A stretch of 64,000 bases of DNA from Candidatus Gastranaerophilales bacterium (lineage in GTDB: Bacteria > Cyanobacteriota > Vampirovibrionia > Gastranaerophilales > Gastranaerophilaceae): NCBI GenBank assembly GCA_944323655.1, contig CALUTL010000001.1:186001-250000 (forward strand), given 5' to 3'. The stretch's first letter is position 1; the number at the start of each line of letters is the position of its first letter. Under the pieces are notes generated by a model that saw nothing but the letters and a program-made list of their open reading frames with translations, was not told the origin of the DNA and ran no database searches. Positions 61,545-64,000 of this stretch are shown one piece after another. Made by a program: the position numbers and the translations under genes.

Positions 61545-62474
61545 ATGCAAAAGATATTTAGTGCTTTATTGCTTAGTGCAATATTATCCCAAACTTTTAC
61601 ACCCTGTTTTGCTGAAGAAAGAAATTTTAATGATGAAATTTCAAATATTCCTTTAGCCGTACCTGCGGATTACTCGGAGAAAGAAAATTCACAAACACAA
61701 GTTTCCGACAACTTATCTGAAGAAACCGCGACTTCCGCAGACGAAATCCAACAAAATAAAACTTCTGATGAAATCAACCTTGTTGATGAAGCCCAAACAT
61801 TCGGCTGTCCGAATGAAGCAATCACGGTTCAAAGAAACGGTACAGTTGAAGCTTTCAAATCGGCTTACAAATGTCTTGCAGGAAAAGAACTTGCGGCTAC
61901 CATGCTTGAAAAGGGGAGAACTTTCGACGTAAAGTCAATGCAATCAATGTCTTACGAAACAACAGGCGGAGCGGAAGTAAAATTTGAATCTATGTATCCT
62001 GAAAGGGTATTTACGGACAAGGATCCTGTTAAACTTGTATTCACGGGAGAAATAGTAAAAAACAAACCGCCCAGAAAATGCGGTTCAAGCGGAACGCTAA
62101 AGGTTATGATTAAGCAGGTAAAACTTGAGAACATAACTTATCCGGCAGAGGCATACATAACTAAAATGAATAAAAAAGGTGTACTTTTAGGGGTAGTAGC
62201 AGGGCCATCAAATTATAAAGACAACCTTGCAGACACCGTAAGCAACGGAACAATCCATACAATATATAAAGATCCTTGCAAAACCACGGCAGACGAGTGC
62301 GTAAGCACCGTCACAAAACCTTTTTACTTTTTAACAGGAGCCTTGCTTCAAACCGCAGATCTTTTTATTGCACCGATTGTGGCGCTGTTTCTTCCGGGAA
62401 ATGAAGTTGTAATTCCCGAAGGTACCGAATTTGAAATAAAACTGGAAAATGATATTCCGGTACTTGAGATATAA
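61545..62474 (+). CDS. Secreted protein, paralogue of the protein at 43334
   Basis: 309 residues. Signal peptide (1-23, ending CFA-EE), a polar Ser/Glu/Gln/Thr linker (about 25-80), then a domain that aligns by eye with the 43334-44227 protein: GAEVKFESMYPERVF; LVFTGEIV; GSSGTLKVMIKQVKLENITYPAEAYITKMNKKG (in part), and VVIPEGTEFEIKLENDIP at the end. Both have a cysteine in the N-terminal half of this domain only in this copy (CGSSG, PCKTTADEC). Family and role are unknown, perhaps an envelope protein. TATAAG lies 10 bases before ATG and AAGGA overlaps it. Confidence 0.75.
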   Translation: MQKIFSALLLSAILSQTFTPCFAEERNFNDEISNIPLAVPADYSEKENSQTQVSDNLSEETATSADEIQQNKTSDEINLVDEAQTFGCPNEAITVQRNGTVEAFKSAYKCLAGKELAATMLEKGRTFDVKSMQSMSYETTGGAEVKFESMYPERVFTDKDPVKLVFTGEIVKNKPPRKCGSSGTLKVMIKQVKLENITYPAEAYITKMNKKGVLLGVVAGPSNYKDNLADTVSNGTIHTIYKDPCKTTADECVSTVTKPFYFLTGALLQTADLFIAPIVALFLPGNEVVIPEGTEFEIKLENDIPVLEI

Positions 62475-62616
62475 ATTTCGACAAAAAAAAGACCTGTCAT
62501 TTCTGCCAAGCCTTAGTATATCAAACGTGAAAACCATTGATATTTATAAAATTTTGTACATAGTATTAAAGATGTAACTTATATTATGAGAAGATTGATT
62601 TTTAAAGGGGATAAGC

Positions 62617-62766
62617 TTGCTATATTTTAAACCAAACCGCAAAAGAAAAAATCTTGTCGCAACCCCGAAAAAAGTGCCTGGATATAACAAGCTTACTATA
62701 ATACTATACCCTGTTTTCAGGACTTTTTCACCACTCAAAAGAATAACTTTTATTTACGTAAATTAG
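62617..62766 (+). CDS. Possible small protein with TTG start, 49 residues
   Basis: A frame beginning with TTG, 6 bases after AAAGGGG, and running to TAG. The product is basic and has a hydrophobic middle (NKLTIILYPVF). No family recognised. Only the ribosome site supports it. The remainder of the region 62475-62783 shows nothing else I can support. Confidence 0.35.
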   Translation: MLYFKPNRKRKNLVATPKKVPGYNKLTIILYPVFRTFSPLKRITFIYVN

Positions 62767-62783
62767 CAACATCGGACTAATTC

Positions 62784-63131
62784 TTAAGAATTAGATTTAT
62801 AATTGTTTTTAAATAGACTCAAATTATAGATCATTTTGTATAAGAATTCAATTTCTTTTTCGTCTGCATGTTCAAGATAAGTATGAATCTCTTTTAATAA
62901 AATATTCTTATTGTTAAAGTGTTCAAAATCAAATAAATCTACAACTTTTGCATCTAAGGCCTTTGCAATTTTTTCAATATTTTCAGGAAGTGGAAAGTGG
63001 GTTCCTTTTTCTAATTTTGAAATGTTAGGAGGTTCTATTCCAATACGTTCGGCAAGCTGTTCTTGCGTAAATCCTTTGTTTTTTCGAAGTTCTTTTACTC
63101 TTTTACCGAATTTTTGTTTAATGTTTGTCAT
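62784..63131 (-). CDS. XRE-family HTH transcriptional regulator
   Basis: 115 residues from the ATG that has GGAGG 6 bases before it; the frame extends 12 codons further without a site. A Cro/C1 HTH (FGKRVKELRKNKGFTQEQLAERIGIEPPNISKLEKG) occupies the first 65 residues; a C-terminal helical part (LYKMIYNLSLF) may dimerise. It is divergent from the gene at 63312. A 10-bp inverted repeat (TTGTCATAAC with GTTATGACAA) spans its start codon and upstream region, a likely self-operator. Confidence 0.87.
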   Translation of the reverse strand: MTNIKQKFGKRVKELRKNKGFTQEQLAERIGIEPPNISKLEKGTHFPLPENIEKIAKALDAKVVDLFDFEHFNNKNILLKEIHTYLEHADEKEIEFLYKMIYNLSLFKNNYKSNS

Positions 63132-63193
63132 AACAGCCTCCATATAAAAGAATAATTGTCTATTCAAATAAAATACATAATAAGTTATGACAA
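63125..63193. repeat. Inverted repeat around the XRE gene start
   Basis: TTGTCATAAC (63125-63134) overlaps the start codon of the HTH gene; its perfect reverse complement GTTATGACAA lies at 63184-63193, 49 bases away. A 10-bp palindrome ATCATATGAT is at 63218-63227, next to a TATAAT. These look like binding sites for a dimeric regulator. Confidence 0.5.
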
Positions 63194-63270
63194 TTTTTGT
63201 GTGTAAATATTCCTATAATCATATGATGTGTAAAAATTATTAATAAGATATATTAATTTTAATGATGTTT

Positions 63271-63276
63271 TATAAT
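63271..63276 (+). promoter_or_regulatory. -10 box upstream of 63312 gene
   Basis: TATAAT 36 bases before ATG, weak -35. AAGGA lies about 10 bases before the ATG. Confidence 0.35.
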
Positions 63277-63311
63277 GTGTTAGGAATGTTTAAAGTAAGG
63301 ACTGATGAGCT

Positions 63312-63725
63312 ATGAATAATCAAGAATGGAAGGAAGAATTTTTAGAAAATGAATTAAATCTAAAAAGAATCGGAAGAACAAAACTATTTAAAAATTCTGT
63401 ATTAATTATCTCACCCGCATTGACCGCTAATTGGTTTGGGATAAGACCTGAACAGAAATTCTTGATTGATGAAGAGTTAAATACAGGTTCAAGGTGTTTT
63501 TTATTGTTGCGGTTAATTGATAAGGAACTATTTCTATTGGCTGATTATAAGGATATAAAACCAATGATGGATAATGCTGTACCTAAAAGTGGACATTTTC
63601 ATTTTTCTTTGAAACAAAGTAATACAAATTCTTACATTATTAAAAATGAATCATCTGAAAATGGAATAAAAGTTTTGCCAATTTCAGAAGAAGAAATTAA
63701 AAGGAGAATAAAAAATGAAATTTAA
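63312..63725 (+). CDS. Hypothetical protein, 137 residues
   Basis: Acidic and mixed alpha/beta by eye, with no signal peptide. Central segment RCFLLLRLIDKELFLLADYKD is beta-like. No family recognised. It overlaps the next gene by 11 bases (ATG 63715 within its last codons), so the two are co-translated. It is divergent from an XRE regulator. Confidence 0.65.
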   Translation: MNNQEWKEEFLENELNLKRIGRTKLFKNSVLIISPALTANWFGIRPEQKFLIDEELNTGSRCFLLLRLIDKELFLLADYKDIKPMMDNAVPKSGHFHFSLKQSNTNSYIIKNESSENGIKVLPISEEEIKRRIKNEI

Positions 63726-64000
63726 GGTTTTGTCGATTTTATTAGTACTTATGATTGCGCTTCCTGCCAATGCTGTGAATTGTGAAAAGAAACCATGTCA
63801 CAAAAAATGTATAGCGAGTCAGCCTGATTATATAAAAAACCAATGTCGCTGCAATAAAAGGAAAAAGGTTTATTATTGGCGGGTTCCAGAATATGATCCT
63901 GCTTGCGATGGTAGTGTGGAACAATATATAATAAAATATTGTGAAGCTAAACGTATATATGATCAAACTTTTTTAAATTACACCGATCCTTATATTCCAA
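63715..64000 (+). CDS. Secreted cysteine-rich protein (3' partial)
   Basis: The frame is open from ATG 63715 to the window end, 95 codons. Signal peptide: MKFKVLSILLVLMIALPANA, cleavage near residue 20. The mature part is Cys-rich (NCEKKPCHKKC, NQCRCNK, ACDGS, KYCEAK), suggesting disulfides. AGGAG lies 8 bases before ATG. It overlaps the preceding gene by 11 bases. Family and end unknown. Confidence 0.7.
   Translation, partial: MKFKVLSILLVLMIALPANAVNCEKKPCHKKCIASQPDYIKNQCRCNKRKKVYYWRVPEYDPACDGSVEQYIIKYCEAKRIYDQTFLNYTDPYIP

Noticed and set aside
62544-62738. 64-codon minus-strand frame in the 62.5-62.8 kb gap
   Set aside because: No ribosome site; the plus-strand TTG frame in the same place has one.
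1-64000. CRISPR arrays, tRNA or rRNA genes, transposases, prophage genes or recoded stops
   Set aside because: No regularly spaced repeats, no tRNA-type TTCGAAT arms with matching stems, no integrase or transposase motifs; TGA ends rimM and the zinc-ribbon gene normally.

Overview
This 64 kb window is an AT-rich, gene-dense bacterial chromosome segment using the standard bacterial code (TAA, TAG and TGA all act as stops). It most likely comes from a gut-type non-photosynthetic relative of Cyanobacteria (Vampirovibrionia/Melainabacteria, order Gastranaerophilales). Three things support this: the first gene is an RNA polymerase beta' C-terminal part of cyanobacterial type (RpoC2-like, with an insertion of about 650 residues in the trigger loop and the motif TGDIVQGLPR after it); efp, accB and accC lie in a cyanobacteria-like order; and two pseudopilins start with FTMAEVLITLGI, a form I associate with this lineage. 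The envelope is diderm (TolC, MacA/MacB-type exporter, BCCP-independent secreted proteins with signal peptides). A 2-hydroxyacyl-CoA dehydratase activase and a membrane pyrophosphatase fit an anaerobic, energy-limited fermenter. The taxonomic call is inference from these genes; no search was run.

Layout. 1-3.4 kb: rpoC2 end and terminator. 3.4-7.6 kb: DUF3137 membrane protein, two small hypothetical genes, a thioredoxin-like/CcdA redox pair, ribH. 7.6-10.5 kb: murQ, gpsA and a RicT/PSP1 protein in tight order. 10.5-16.7 kb: a convergent membrane-anchored protein, then mutS, a MATE exporter, ndk and tgt. 16.7-21.5 kb: two pseudopilins, two small HTH proteins and the efp-accB-accC cluster. 21.5-27.3 kb: rsgA, ispA, a DUF212 protein and a SWIM-SNF2 helicase. 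27.4-37.1 kb, mostly minus strand: a GT8 glycosyltransferase, a complete tolC-macA-ATPase-permease export operon, trkH-trkA, yggT, mtnP. 37.4-43.3 kb: a lytic transglycosylase, a PepT-like peptidase, mutS2 divergent from a GltA/GltD-type oxidoreductase. 43.3-50.5 kb: a secreted protein, a YjbR protein, membrane pyrophosphatase, a coiled-coil protein, a dehydratase activase and an EF-hand protein. 50.5-55.1 kb: a YkgJ-type CxxCxxCC protein, rlmN, dtd, then a zinc-ribbon/RGG-rich protein overlapping rimM-trmD. 55.1-64 kb: a kinase-like protein, small membrane and HEAT-repeat proteins, a second YkgJ protein, a GH57/DUF3536 enzyme, secreted proteins and an XRE regulator.

The strongest general signal outside genes is a repeated promoter layout: six genes (small HTH 17455, HTH-like 20695 minus, rsgA, mutS2, and both YkgJ-type genes) have a TANNNT -10 hexamer ending exactly 6 bases before the start codon and no Shine-Dalgarno sequence. 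This predicts leaderless mRNAs. Most other genes have clear AGGAG-type sites, so two initiation modes seem to coexist. The most unusual protein is the one at 52828-53931, which joins a zinc ribbon, an Arg/Gly/Asn/Gln-rich segment, two copies of a 56-residue helical domain and a basic tail in the operon for 16S rRNA maturation (rimM) and tRNA methylation (trmD). No tRNA, rRNA, CRISPR array, transposase or prophage genes were seen.
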